Shown here: positions 15,134 to 24,451 of the stretch, piece after piece | Layout of the letters: each line of letters begins with the position of its first letter | How positions within the stretch are numbered: position 1 is the stretch's first letter | From: Paludibacter sp963678465 | GTDB lineage: Bacteria > Bacteroidota > Bacteroidia > Bacteroidales > Paludibacteraceae | Direction of reading: 5' to 3' | DNA: 64,000 nucleotides | Assembly: GCA_963678465.1 (NCBI GenBank) | Contig: OY782858.1 | Location: 496,001 to 560,000 of the forward strand | Notes under the pieces: generated by a model | The model's input: the letters and a program-made list of their open reading frames with translations, nothing else | Told to the model about the DNA's origin: nothing | The model's database searches: none | Program-made: the position numbers and the translations under genes

Positions 15134-17968
15134 ATGAAAAGAGCTTATTTGTTTTTAGCAATGCTCATTGTTGTTGCACTCAGCGCTTTTGCTCAGCAAC
15201 AACAAATGCCTCCTATTCCGATCGATAAAGATGTACGCATCGGAAAACTCGACAACGGATTGACTTATTATATCCGTAAGAATAATTTACCTGAAAATCA
15301 GGCTAACTTTTACATTGTACAAAAAGTAGGTTCGGTGCTCGAAGAAGATAACCAGCGCGGTTTGGCACACTTCCTCGAACACATGGCTTTTAACGGAAGT
15401 AAAAATTTCAGCAACGACGACAAGGGAAAAGGAATTATTTCGTACCTCGAAACCATAGGTGTGAAATACGGACAAAACCTGAATGCGGGTACCAGTTTTG
15501 ATTATACCGTTTATAATATCGATGCAGTGCCTACTGCCCGTAAAGCGGCTTTGGATTCGTGTTTGCTTATTTTGCACGATTGGTCGGGCTTTTTGTTGCT
15601 TCGCGACAAAGACATTGACAAAGAACGTAAAATCATTCACGAAGAATGGCGTACACGTCAGAATATGCAAATAAGAATGTTGGGTACGTTGCTTCCCGAA
15701 ATTTACAAAGGCAGTAAATATGCCAACCGTTTGCCAATCGGTACAATGGAAGTGGTAGATAATTTCGAACCGAAAGCTTTGAGAGATTATTATCACAAAT
15801 GGTATCGCCCGGATTTGCAGGGAATTATTATTGTCGGAGATGTTGATGTGGATAAAACCGAGCAACAGATAAAAGAAATGTTTGCCGATATTCAAAAGCC
15901 TGTTGATCCGGCCGAAAGAGTGTATTCATCAGTTCCTGATAATGCCGAACCAATTGTATCTATTGCTCCTGACAAGGAAAATCCTAATACAAGGATTATG
16001 TTGTTCTTCAAACGCGACGTAGTACCGGCCGATAAGAAAAAAGGAATGGATTATCTTGTTTACGATTTTATGAACCGTATGATTGAAAAAATGTTATCGA
16101 GCCGTTTGGACGAAATGATTCAGAAAGAAAATCCTCCATTTGCATTTGCAAGTGCCAGCAATGGTTCTTTCCTTATAAGTCAAACCAAAGATGCATTGGA
16201 GATTACAGCAATGGGAAATCCGAATGCAACGAATACGGCCATCGAAGCCATGGTGCGCGAAGCCAATCGTGTAAAAGAATTTGGTTTTACCGCCGGTGAA
16301 TACGAACGTGCCAAAGCCAATTATATGAGCGACCTCGAAAAGCTTTATAACGAACGTGAGAAACAACGCAGCAGCTTTTTTATCGATCAATATATCAATC
16401 ATTTCCTTCAGGGAGAACCAATTCCAAGTATAGCCGAGAATTATGCTACTATACAGCAGATCATCAATTATATTCCGCTCGAAGGTATCAATCAGGTGGC
16501 AAAAGGAATGGTGACCGACTCCAACCGAGTGGTAGCTATTATGGGAAGTGAAAAGGAAAAATATTCGTCAGCCGATGAAATCAAAGCTTTGATTAAAAAA
16601 GTGGATGCCGAAAAGCTAACTGCCTACGTCGATAATGCCATTACCGAACCTTTGATGGCCAATATGCCTGCCAAAGGAAAGATTGTAAAAGAAGAACAGA
16701 AAAAGGATGCCACTGTCTGGACACTTTCGAACGGTGCAAAAGTAGTTGTGAAACCAACCACTTATAAAGAAGACGAAGTGTTGATTTCGGGCTTTGCCCC
16801 GGGCGGAATTTCAGTAATCAACCCAAAATTTGTTGCTGAGACTAAAGTGTTGGGTAAAGATTTCGAATCCATTATGGGCGAATCGGCATTGGCAACAGGA
16901 GGTTTAGGAAATTTCAGCGCCAACGATTTAAAGAAAGTGCTTTCGGGTAAAAATGTAAGCATGAGATTTAGTGTGGATACTTATAATGAAGAAATTTCGG
17001 GTAAGTCGAATGTGAAAGATCTTGAAACTGCCATGCAGTTGCTTTATCTGAATTTCACCGGCGTACGCAAAGATGATGTGGCTTATACTTCTTTTGCCAA
17101 CCGCACCAAAGGAATTCTGGCCAATTTGGGAAGTAATCCGATGGTTGCCTTCTCCGATTCTGTGATCAGTACTCTGTATCAGGCGCACCCGCTCGGACGT
17201 TTTATCACTGCCAAAGACATGGAAACTGCCAACTACGATACCATGCTGAAACTTTACACCGAACGTTTTGCCAATGCAGGTAATTTCACCTTCACGATTG
17301 TTGGAAATGTGAAATCTGAAACATTAAAAGCACTGGTAGAACAATACATTGCATCATTGCCTTCAGCACCTGCAAAGGCTACATTCAACGAGAAATTCCT
17401 GCCGGTACGCACAGGCAAACATGCCAACAATGCAATCCGTGCAATGGAAGTTCCCAAATCTACTACTGATTTGATTTATTCAGGAAAACTTGATTATACT
17501 TTGAAAAACAAGATTCAACTGGATGCAGTGAAACAAATCCTTGACATTGTACTCGATGAAGTGATTCGCGAAAAACTGGGTGGTACTTATGGTGTGCAGG
17601 TAGTTTCTGAAATGAAAAGTACGCCTAAAGGTAATTTCATTGTTCATTTGATGTTCGATACTGATCCTGAACGCCGTGTGGAACTTGTAGCTGCTATTGA
17701 TGAAGTATTAAATCAGTTGCAAAAAACAGGTCCGAGCGCTGCCAATGTTCAGAAAGTAAAAGAATTTACTGCCAAGCAACATGCAGAAAATTTGAAACGA
17801 AATGAATATGTATTGAATGTGTTGGACAATCAGTTCAGATATGCAGCCGATTTTAATACCGGTTACGAACAATATGTCGATCAGCTTTCGGTACAGTCGT
17901 TGCAAAAATTTGCCAAACAGCTTTTCGCTCAGGGCAATAGATTAGATGTGTCGATAAGTACAAAATAA
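15134..17968 (+). CDS. M16 family zinc metallopeptidase, exported
   Basis: A 944-residue protein with a signal peptide (about residues 1-21, ending SAFAQ). The inverted zinc motif HFLEH is at residues 79-83, with a downstream Glu in the EERKIIHEEW-type region (about residues 150-160) as third ligand. Two M16 halves are present: an active N-terminal one (about 30-250), a middle repeat, and a C-terminal inactive one (about 520-920, starting ATVWTLSNGAKVVVKP). This is the two-domain, pitrilysin-like periplasmic form common in Bacteroidetes (PqqL-like). It degrades peptides in the periplasm. It is monocistronic, with its own promoter candidate and terminator. Confidence 0.93.
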   Translation: MKRAYLFLAMLIVVALSAFAQQQQMPPIPIDKDVRIGKLDNGLTYYIRKNNLPENQANFYIVQKVGSVLEEDNQRGLAHFLEHMAFNGSKNFSNDDKGKGIISYLETIGVKYGQNLNAGTSFDYTVYNIDAVPTARKAALDSCLLILHDWSGFLLLRDKDIDKERKIIHEEWRTRQNMQIRMLGTLLPEIYKGSKYANRLPIGTMEVVDNFEPKALRDYYHKWYRPDLQGIIIVGDVDVDKTEQQIKEMFADIQKPVDPAERVYSSVPDNAEPIVSIAPDKENPNTRIMLFFKRDVVPADKKKGMDYLVYDFMNRMIEKMLSSRLDEMIQKENPPFAFASASNGSFLISQTKDALEITAMGNPNATNTAIEAMVREANRVKEFGFTAGEYERAKANYMSDLEKLYNEREKQRSSFFIDQYINHFLQGEPIPSIAENYATIQQIINYIPLEGINQVAKGMVTDSNRVVAIMGSEKEKYSSADEIKALIKKVDAEKLTAYVDNAITEPLMANMPAKGKIVKEEQKKDATVWTLSNGAKVVVKPTTYKEDEVLISGFAPGGISVINPKFVAETKVLGKDFESIMGESALATGGLGNFSANDLKKVLSGKNVSMRFSVDTYNEEISGKSNVKDLETAMQLLYLNFTGVRKDDVAYTSFANRTKGILANLGSNPMVAFSDSVISTLYQAHPLGRFITAKDMETANYDTMLKLYTERFANAGNFTFTIVGNVKSETLKALVEQYIASLPSAPAKATFNEKFLPVRTGKHANNAIRAMEVPKSTTDLIYSGKLDYTLKNKIQLDAVKQILDIVLDEVIREKLGGTYGVQVVSEMKSTPKGNFIVHLMFDTDPERRVELVAAIDEVLNQLQKTGPSAANVQKVKEFTAKQHAENLKRNEYVLNVLDNQFRYAADFNTGYEQYVDQLSVQSLQKFAKQLFAQGNRLDVSISTK

Positions 17969-17988
17969 ATCATAGATTTTTTTAATGA

Positions 17989-18030
17989 AACAGCGCAGCT
18001 CTATGTAAAGAGTTGTGCTGTTTTCTTTTT
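17989..18030 (+). terminator. Rho-independent terminator of the M16 gene
   Basis: A 14-bp stem with two G-U type pairs (17989-18002 and 18009-18022), loop ATGTAA, then TTCTTTTT. It also separates the gene from the convergent propeller gene. Confidence 0.8.
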
Positions 18031-18083
18031 AGTGTTATGAGTATACAAATAGTGGAGTCGATCGATGTATTCCGTTTACAGTT

Positions 18084-19265
18084 TTATTTTAGTTGAAGCG
18101 CATAAATCACTCCGTTAGCATCTCCAAAGTAAGCAATTCCATGCTCAATCAAAGGCGTCGAAAGAATAGCCCCGAGTGTAAGAATCTTTTTCTCGGAAGC
18201 TTCCATATCGTTGCCATATAACTTAAAGCCATCTTTAAAAGCATCGTTTTTATCGTATACTGTATCGTAATTTCTCTTGCTTCCTTTGGTTTGGAAAATT
18301 TGATGGATTTCCGTGTTCGCGGGATTCATTCTATATAATTTTCCATTGAAACAACCGAAGATTATATCGTTTTTATACGGAACGGCCTCGGCATATACCC
18401 GCATGTTAAGTTGAACTGAATATTTCAAATCTCCGGTTTGAGCGCTTAAAGCATTAAACCTATGCGTATCCGATGTCCCTACATAAATGGCATCCTGGCA
18501 TACCAAAGGAGTAGCAATCACCCAGCTTCCTTTCTCTACTATGTTCCAAAGGCCTCTTCCTGTTTCAATGTCAAGGGCATAAATGTTGTAGTCACGGCAA
18601 CCGAAAATTATTGAATGCTGATAAATAGCAGCACCTTTCTGTATTTCTCCTTTGGGGAAATAAGCATTGCCCACAGTTTTGAATTGCCAGATAGGTTGTC
18701 CTGTTTTAGCATTCAGCGCATAAAAAACGCCATCATAACTTCCGATATACACTTTGTTGGCATGCACCAATGGAGTGGCATGCACAATGTCGTTGGTTTT
18801 AAATTTCCATATCAGTTTTCCCGAGTCAGGTTCTATGGCGTAAATGTTTCCATCGCCGCTGCCAATCACTATTTTATTTTCGGAATAAACCGGAGACGAA
18901 ATATAGTAGTCCCACAGGTCGTAACTCTTTTCTCCGTCGGTTTGAAATGTCCACTGTAAATGAGCATCGGCTTTACGGAGTGAATAAACATTTCCATCAG
19001 TACTGTTGAAAATGACACTCTCATTGTAAATCAATGGCTTTGACCTGAGTTGTCCGTTGGTTTTAAATTTCCATTTGAGTTGTCCGCTTTTTTTGTTTAA
19101 AGCATACAGACAGGAATCGTTGCTGCCAACATAGATACAGTTTTCGTCGGCTACTGGCGAAGAATAAACTCCGGCTCCGGTCGGAAATTCCCATGCCGTG
19201 GCTTCTTGTCCGTAAACATTGCAGCACGCAAATGCAATAAATAAAATCACATATAGCTGTTTCAT
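18084..19265 (-). CDS. PQQ-binding-like beta-propeller repeat protein, secreted
   Basis: A 393-residue protein with a signal peptide (about residues 1-19, CNVYGQ). The body is a series of about seven propeller blades with the repeated phrase GQ-W-FKT (LKWKFKTNGQ, LIWKFKTNDI, PIWQFKTVG) and IYVGS/VYIGS/IYALN strands, typical of PQQ-like/BamB-like repeats. The W-docking motifs are present but no dehydrogenase catalytic Asp or Ca site is evident, so it is probably a structural or binding propeller, not an alcohol dehydrogenase. Its ATG overlaps the GNAT stop codon by four bases (ATGA), so the two genes are translationally coupled. Exact role unknown. Confidence 0.85.
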   Translation of the reverse strand: MKQLYVILFIAFACCNVYGQEATAWEFPTGAGVYSSPVADENCIYVGSNDSCLYALNKKSGQLKWKFKTNGQLRSKPLIYNESVIFNSTDGNVYSLRKADAHLQWTFQTDGEKSYDLWDYYISSPVYSENKIVIGSGDGNIYAIEPDSGKLIWKFKTNDIVHATPLVHANKVYIGSYDGVFYALNAKTGQPIWQFKTVGNAYFPKGEIQKGAAIYQHSIIFGCRDYNIYALDIETGRGLWNIVEKGSWVIATPLVCQDAIYVGTSDTHRFNALSAQTGDLKYSVQLNMRVYAEAVPYKNDIIFGCFNGKLYRMNPANTEIHQIFQTKGSKRNYDTVYDKNDAFKDGFKLYGNDMEASEKKILTLGAILSTPLIEHGIAYFGDANGVIYALQLK

Positions 19266-19765
19266 ATCTGTTTAAATTTTGAGTATATTATTTCATCCAG
19301 ATATTCACCATTCTTATAGAGCGCTTTCTTTAGCGTTGCTTCTCGCTCGAATCCTGCCTTTTCCAATACCCTTTGCGAGCCTTTATTTGTAGAAAACGGG
19401 CGGGCGTAAATTCTTACAATATCAAAAGTACCGAATCCATAATTAACTATTTCGCTGATTGCCTTTGGCATTATTCCATTTCCCCAGTACTTTTCCGAAA
19501 GCCAGTAGCCTATCTCGGCGGTCTTTGCATGGATATCCGACTGAGGAAAAATACCAATTGCCCCGACAGCTTCTCCATCAATATCGATAGCAAAAATTTT
19601 TGACTTATGTTCTTTTGATGCGGATTCAATATACACTTTTCCATCGTTTTCGGTATATGGAAACGGAAACTGATTTGTCAACCATTTTGCAATATTGAAA
19701 TTATTGGCATGTGCTACTAAACTTTTAAGATCTGATGTTTTCCAATCGCGTAATTTGTATTCCAT
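19262..19765 (-). CDS. GNAT family N-acetyltransferase (RimJ/RimL-like)
   Basis: A 167-residue cytoplasmic protein. The RimJ/RimL layout is clear: LRDWKTSDLKSLVAHANN at the N-terminus, EIGYWLSEKYWGNGIMP around residues 82-98 (the acetyl-CoA pyrophosphate-binding stretch), and the C-terminal RVLEKAGFEREATL. Such enzymes acetylate protein N-termini, polyamines or antibiotics; the substrate is unknown. It overlaps the following secreted propeller gene by four bases, an odd pairing of a cytosolic and an exported product that may simply reflect compact arrangement. Confidence 0.88.
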   Translation of the reverse strand: MEYKLRDWKTSDLKSLVAHANNFNIAKWLTNQFPFPYTENDGKVYIESASKEHKSKIFAIDIDGEAVGAIGIFPQSDIHAKTAEIGYWLSEKYWGNGIMPKAISEIVNYGFGTFDIVRIYARPFSTNKGSQRVLEKAGFEREATLKKALYKNGEYLDEIIYSKFKQI

Positions 19766-19976
19766 ATTCTTTCGTATTTGTCGGTTGTTTTGAACTATCC
19801 GGTTGTTTTGAGCTTACAATAAATCTTGCAGAAACGGTGAATAACTTATTTACACGAGTTAAAAGATGAACAACGAACAGCCAGATTGACTTTCGTTTGC
19901 AGCGAGGAGTAACGGTGGCTGTTTCAGACGTGAAAAGGATTTGTAAAGGAGTAGGAGTGATTCCTGTTTTTGCAAG

Positions 19977-20049
19977 AGCGGCAAACGGGACTCGAACCCG
20001 CGACCCTCAGCTTGGGAAGCTGATGCTCTACCAACTGAGCTACTGCCGC
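19977..20049 (-). tRNA. tRNA-Gly (anticodon CCC)
   Basis: On the minus strand a 73-base cloverleaf: acceptor stem GCGGCAG pairing with TTGCCGC (one G-U), D-arm GCTC/GAGC, anticodon stem TCAGC/GCTGA with loop TTCCCAA (anticodon CCC), and T-arm GCGGG-TTCGAGT-CCCGT. The discriminator is U, usual for tRNA-Gly. No CCA is encoded. Confidence 0.95.
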
Positions 20050-20103
20050 AAATTATTTTGCTTTTTTCAACTTGCAAATGTAAATCTAATTTCTTAAAAT
20101 AAC

Positions 20104-20141
20104 AAATCGGAAATCAGGTTTTTTAGCCTCATTTCCGATTT
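20104..20141 (-). terminator. Terminator of the rnf operon
   Basis: An 11-bp perfect stem (20104-20114 and 20131-20141; AAATCGGAAAT and complement) with a 16-base loop, 41 bases after rnfA. On the minus strand it is followed by GTTATTTT, a weak T tract. Confidence 0.6.
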
Positions 20142-20182
20142 ATTATTGATTTTACAACTGATGCATGATCAGCTGTTTGTTT

Positions 20183-20758
20183 TTATTTTACAATACCTGC
20201 AAATCCCATGAATGCCATGGCCAATAAACCGGCAGTAACCAATGATATAGGTGTGCCTTCCATTCCTTTAGGTAATTTAATCAGGCTGAGTTGTTCGCGT
20301 ATGCCAGCAAAAAGTACTAGCGCAAGTCCGAAACCTAAGGCTGTGGAAATGGCAAATACTACACTTTCGAGCAAGTTGAAATCTTTCTGAATAACCATGA
20401 TCGCAACACCCAGAATAGTACAGTTAGTTGTAATCAATGGGAGAAAAACACCTAAAGCCTGATACAAAGCAGGAGAAACTTTTTTGAGGATAATTTCCAC
20501 CATTTGCACCAGAGCTGCAATAATAAGAATGAAGGTAATGGTTTGTAGAAATCCGATATTGAAGGGTGCGAGAACTGTTTTCTGAATAATATAAGTAATA
20601 ATGGTGGCTATCGTCATTACAAATGCCACAGCGCCACTCATCCCTAAAGCAGTATCAATTTTTTTCGAAACACCGAGGAAAGGACAAATTCCTAAAAATT
20701 GCGACAGTACAATATTGTTTACAAATACGGCACTTATGAAAATTAAAATATAAGTCAT
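20183..20758 (-). CDS. rnfA: RNF complex subunit RnfA
   Basis: A 191-residue integral membrane subunit with six predicted helices. The start MTYILIFISAVFVNNIVLSQ and the LGICPFLGVSKKI loop (about residues 22-34) and TTNCTILGVAI (about 110-120) are hallmarks of RnfA/NqrE; the two cysteines in these loops coordinate a membrane [2Fe-2S] cluster with RnfE. The complex passes electrons from ferredoxin to NAD while moving Na+ or H+. It is the last gene of the operon and is followed by a hairpin. Confidence 0.96.
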   Translation of the reverse strand: MTYILIFISAVFVNNIVLSQFLGICPFLGVSKKIDTALGMSGAVAFVMTIATIITYIIQKTVLAPFNIGFLQTITFILIIAALVQMVEIILKKVSPALYQALGVFLPLITTNCTILGVAIMVIQKDFNLLESVVFAISTALGFGLALVLFAGIREQLSLIKLPKGMEGTPISLVTAGLLAMAFMGFAGIVK

Positions 20759-20796
20759 AATTGTTTACGATTTTTTTTTAAATGATTCCTTAGCGG

Positions 20797-21390
20797 CTAA
20801 GCTTTTTTTAATTTATTCATTATTGCAATCAGATATCCCAACGCTATAAAAGCTCCCGGAGCAAGTACAAACAAGAGCATACCATATTTATCGGAATAAA
20901 GGGTGAATCCGAAAATTTTACCGGTTCCGAGTATCTCGCGGATGGAGCCAAGCATTGTCAATGCCATTGAAAATCCTAAGCCCATTCCTAACCCATCGAG
21001 CGACGATTTCAGCACATTGTTTTTAGCGGCAAAAGCTTCGGCGCGTCCCAGTACGATACAGTTAACTACAATCAGAGGAATAAAGATGCCCAGACTGTCG
21101 TATAAGGCCGGAACGTAAGCTTGCATGCTCATTTCCACCACACTTACGAAAGTGGCGATTACTACTACATAAGCCGGAATACGCACCTTGTCGGGAATTA
21201 TATTTTTAAGCAAAGAAATAACTACGTTCGATCCCAGTAGTACAAAAGCTGTGGCGAGTCCCATGCTTAATCCGTTCAATGCAGAGGATGTGGTAGCCAG
21301 GGTAGGACACATTCCCAGGATAAGGACAAAAGTAGGATTCTCTTTTATAAATCCATTCAGGAATACTTTCAGATTTGAATTATTACTCAT
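20797..21390 (-). CDS. rnfE: RNF complex subunit RnfE
   Basis: A 197-residue membrane subunit homologous to RnfA, with an inverted topology. LGMCPTLATTSSALNG (about residues 20-35) and VNCIVLGRAEAFA (about 108-120) each hold the cysteine that pairs with those of RnfA to bind the intramembrane [2Fe-2S] cluster. It lies 38 bases upstream of rnfA and 16 bases after rnfG. Confidence 0.96.
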   Translation of the reverse strand: MSNNSNLKVFLNGFIKENPTFVLILGMCPTLATTSSALNGLSMGLATAFVLLGSNVVISLLKNIIPDKVRIPAYVVVIATFVSVVEMSMQAYVPALYDSLGIFIPLIVVNCIVLGRAEAFAAKNNVLKSSLDGLGMGLGFSMALTMLGSIREILGTGKIFGFTLYSDKYGMLLFVLAPGAFIALGYLIAIMNKLKKA

Positions 21391-21406
21391 TGTTTTTCTC
21401 CTTTAA

Positions 21407-22030
21407 TTAGTTTGATGTGTTTAATGTATCTGCTTGCTGTACAATTGCTTTCTCCTCTGTGTTGACTTTGAAGGCTTTGTAGGCATTTTGAATGGTAAGA
21501 AGGAAAGCGCGCGAGCTAATTGTAGCCGCTGTAATGGCGTCAATTTCGCCTCCATCTTTGCTTACTGTCAGGTTGGCTGTTGCTCCGTTTTTACCTTTGA
21601 TGTTTTGGTTTCCTTTGTCGGTTTTAAACCAGTCTACCATTTTGGTGCCCAGTCCCGGTGTTTCTTTTTGTTCGAGCACCGAATAATTGAATATATTTCC
21701 TGCCTTATCGAAACCTACCATTACCAGAATACGTCCGCTGAATCCACTGTTGGAAGACGACTCAACAGCTGCTCCTATCAGTTCGTCCTTTGCATTGTAG
21801 GCTTTGTAAACGATAAGTGTTTCCTCACCTTCCATCACGATAGGCTCGGCCAAATGGTCAAAATCGGGTGGTAATACTTCCTTTATTGCATTTTGTTGTT
21901 TGGCGGTTTTCGAAGCCGCAATAGGTTCTTTTGTAAAAGAATAAACCGAGCCTAAAGCCAGCGCTGCAAACAGTGTTATGCCCGAAAGCACAATCACCAT
22001 ATTTTTAAAACTTGATTCTAATTTTTTCAT
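21407..22030 (-). CDS. rnfG: RNF complex subunit RnfG (flavoprotein)
   Basis: A 207-residue subunit with one N-terminal membrane helix (about residues 10-30) and a periplasmic FMN-binding domain. The flavin is covalently attached by ApbE to the Thr of an [S/T]GAT motif in this family; here the site reads DAITAAT, with Thr170 as acceptor and Ala in place of the usual Gly. GLGTKMVDWF (about 127-136) is also characteristic. It follows rnfD by 24 bases. The motif variant occurs in RnfD of this operon as well. Confidence 0.95.
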   Translation of the reverse strand: MKKLESSFKNMVIVLSGITLFAALALGSVYSFTKEPIAASKTAKQQNAIKEVLPPDFDHLAEPIVMEGEETLIVYKAYNAKDELIGAAVESSSNSGFSGRILVMVGFDKAGNIFNYSVLEQKETPGLGTKMVDWFKTDKGNQNIKGKNGATANLTVSKDGGEIDAITAATISSRAFLLTIQNAYKAFKVNTEEKAIVQQADTLNTSN

Positions 22031-22054
22031 TCTATTTTATGAATTGCAATGTTT

Positions 22055-23017
22055 TTATTTGCGCTTTTCGCCAAATCGTTTTGGTTTAATATAGGTGTTA
22101 ATCAATGGAGTAAATGCATTCATAATCAATATGGCAAACGAAACTCCTTCGGGATAGGCTCCGAAAACACGAATCAGTACGGTGATAATTCCTATTCCAA
22201 CGCCATACACCAGCATACCACGGGTATTCATTGGCGAAGTCACATAGTCGGTAGCCATAAATACAGCCCCCAACATAAGTCCGCCGGTAAATAAATGAGC
22301 TACAGGCGAGGCGTAAGCTTCGGGGTGTATCCAGTTAAGAATGGCAGTGAAAATAAACACAGTAGCGAGGATGCTTACCGGTATATGCCAGCTTATTATT
22401 TTTTTGTAAAGTAAATATGCAAGACCAATAAGAATAGCAATGGCCGATACTTCGCCCATCGATCCGCCCATGTTGCCAAGAAATAAATTCAGGGTGTCGG
22501 GCAATTCACCAAAATGACCTTTCATCATGGCCAGTGGAGTAGCTGCAGTTTCGGCATCAAGGTAAGCTGTAGAAAATGGCACAGGACGTGGCCACGAGGT
22601 CATTTCCACAGGGAAAGAGATAAGCATAAACACGCGTCCTACCAATGCGGGATTGAAAGGATTGTTTCCGAGTCCGCCAAAAGTCATTTTAGCAATACCT
22701 ATTGCCACCAATGAGCCTGCAATGATCATCCACACCGGAATGTTTGAGGGTAGATTCAGCGCCAACAGCAAACCTGTTAGTGCTGCCGAACCATCCATTA
22801 TTGTTGTTTCTCCTTTCAGCAGAAAACGCTGAATAAGATATTCGAAAAGCACGCACGAAACAACAGCGGTAAGGGTAACGATAAGTGCTCCCAGCCCGAA
22901 AAAATAAAACCCTACGAGCAGTGCAGGTACCAGTGCAATGATAACACCCGTCATGTTTTTCGAAACCGAATCGCCTCCGTGTATATGTGGAGCGGGTGAA
23001 ATGATTAATTTATCCAT
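22055..23017 (-). CDS. rnfD: RNF complex subunit RnfD (flavoprotein)
   Basis: A 320-residue integral membrane subunit, NqrB-like, with about nine helices. The N-terminal SPAPHIHGGDSVSKNM and the GGLGNNPFNPALVGR stretch (about residues 114-128) are conserved. The covalent FMN site corresponds to DAETAATPL with Thr160, a TAAT variant of the usual [S/T]GAT. TDYVTSPMNTRG (about 257-268) is another conserved segment. It carries electrons through the membrane between RnfC/G and the Fe-S subunits. Encoded 25 bases downstream of rnfC. Confidence 0.95.
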   Translation of the reverse strand: MDKLIISPAPHIHGGDSVSKNMTGVIIALVPALLVGFYFFGLGALIVTLTAVVSCVLFEYLIQRFLLKGETTIMDGSAALTGLLLALNLPSNIPVWMIIAGSLVAIGIAKMTFGGLGNNPFNPALVGRVFMLISFPVEMTSWPRPVPFSTAYLDAETAATPLAMMKGHFGELPDTLNLFLGNMGGSMGEVSAIAILIGLAYLLYKKIISWHIPVSILATVFIFTAILNWIHPEAYASPVAHLFTGGLMLGAVFMATDYVTSPMNTRGMLVYGVGIGIITVLIRVFGAYPEGVSFAILIMNAFTPLINTYIKPKRFGEKRK

Positions 23018-23042
23018 ATTAATTATAGTATTCTGAAGTGTG

Positions 23043-24377
23043 TTATTTTTTTACTGCTCTGCTGCGAATGATACCGCCTACTGTTGTTTTTCCGTATCTT
23101 ATATAGTCGAGCAGTGGTCGATTTGACGGACAGGTGTAACTGCAGCTTCCACATTCGATACAATCCATTACGCGTTCCTTTTCCATTTCGGGCCACATGT
23201 TTCTTTCGCTCTGATTCATCAATAAAAATGGCTCTAATCCCATGGGACATACACTCACGCATTTGGTACATCGAATACAGTTCTTCATGGGTTTACGCAC
23301 CGATTCTTCATCGGGCATAAACAAAATACCTGCGCTACCTTTGGCCATTGGTACATTCAGGTTCATTAGCGAGCGACCCATCATTGGCCCTCCACCTATT
23401 ATTTTACCTGTTCCTTCGGGAACTCCTCCGGCCAGTGTTACTACCTCCGAAAGCAATGTGCCGATACGAACCCTGTAGTTTGAAGGTTGTGCTGCCGATT
23501 TTCCGGTCACCGTCATTACCCTTTCGAACAAAGGTTTGTTTTTCTGAACGGCTTCGTAAATGGCAAACGTAGTTCCTACATTTTGTACAACGGCTCCTAC
23601 TTCGATAGGAAGTGCGGCGCTGGGCACCTGACGCCCGATCACTGCATCGATCAATTGTTTTTCGCCTCCCTGAGGGTATTGAACTTTTAATGCTACTACT
23701 TCAATTCCTTTGTATTGGGATGCTATTTTACTTAAATGGGCAATGGCATCCGGCTTGTTGTTTTCAATCCCAATTACTGCGCGATCCACGTTCAACACTT
23801 TCATTATAATAGTGGCGCCAACAATAATTTCTTCTCCTTTTTCGAGCATCAACTGATGATCGCAGGTGAGATAAGGTTCGCATTCAACAGCATTGATAAT
23901 AAGAACATCGGCTTTCTTTCCGGGAGGAGGCGATAATTTTACATGGGCAGGGAAGGTGGCTCCACCTAATCCTACGATACCGGCATCCTGAATCTTTTTA
24001 AGAATTTCTTCTTTGGGTAGCAGGCATTCGCGAATGATTGTCGAACTACGGTCGATATTTTCCATCCACTCGTCGCCCTCCACATCGATAAATACCGAAG
24101 GACGTTTGTAGCCCGAAGCATCGAGTTGAACATCTATTTTGTTTACTTTGCCCGATACCGAAGCATGTACGTGAGCCGAAATAAAACCATTTGCTTTACC
24201 TATTAGCTGTCCGGCTTTTACAAGGTCACCCTTTTTCACAATAGCCTCGCTCGGTGCACCTATATAGTGTGCCAGCGGAATGACTACTTGTTGCGGTAAA
24301 GTCATTTCAATAATTTTTTTCCCTGCGGAGAATTTATTTTCTTTGGGATGAATTCCTCCGATGCTGAATGTTTTCAT
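23043..24377 (-). CDS. rnfC: RNF complex subunit RnfC (NADH-binding)
   Basis: A 444-residue peripheral subunit. GGIHPKENK at the N-terminus and GIVGLGGATFPAHVKLSP (about residues 132-149) belong to the FMN/NADH-binding fold related to complex I NuoF; YPQGGEKQLIDA (about 230-241) is also diagnostic. Two 4Fe-4S motifs close the protein: CIRCTKCVSVCP and CIECGSCSYTCP. It exchanges electrons with NAD(H). The lengthy coiled C-terminal tail of gammaproteobacterial RnfC is absent, as is usual in Bacteroidetes. Confidence 0.96.
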   Translation of the reverse strand: MKTFSIGGIHPKENKFSAGKKIIEMTLPQQVVIPLAHYIGAPSEAIVKKGDLVKAGQLIGKANGFISAHVHASVSGKVNKIDVQLDASGYKRPSVFIDVEGDEWMENIDRSSTIIRECLLPKEEILKKIQDAGIVGLGGATFPAHVKLSPPPGKKADVLIINAVECEPYLTCDHQLMLEKGEEIIVGATIIMKVLNVDRAVIGIENNKPDAIAHLSKIASQYKGIEVVALKVQYPQGGEKQLIDAVIGRQVPSAALPIEVGAVVQNVGTTFAIYEAVQKNKPLFERVMTVTGKSAAQPSNYRVRIGTLLSEVVTLAGGVPEGTGKIIGGGPMMGRSLMNLNVPMAKGSAGILFMPDEESVRKPMKNCIRCTKCVSVCPMGLEPFLLMNQSERNMWPEMEKERVMDCIECGSCSYTCPSNRPLLDYIRYGKTTVGGIIRSRAVKK

Positions 24378-24451
24378 ATTATATTTGCCCCTGATTTGTG
24401 AAGGGGAATTTTAGTTGGTGATGTTATCGTTTTCTGTATGGTTTTTCTCCT

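Noticed and set aside
15287..15895. 202-codon minus-strand frame inside the M16 gene
   Set aside because: Antisense shadow of the conserved HxxEH region.
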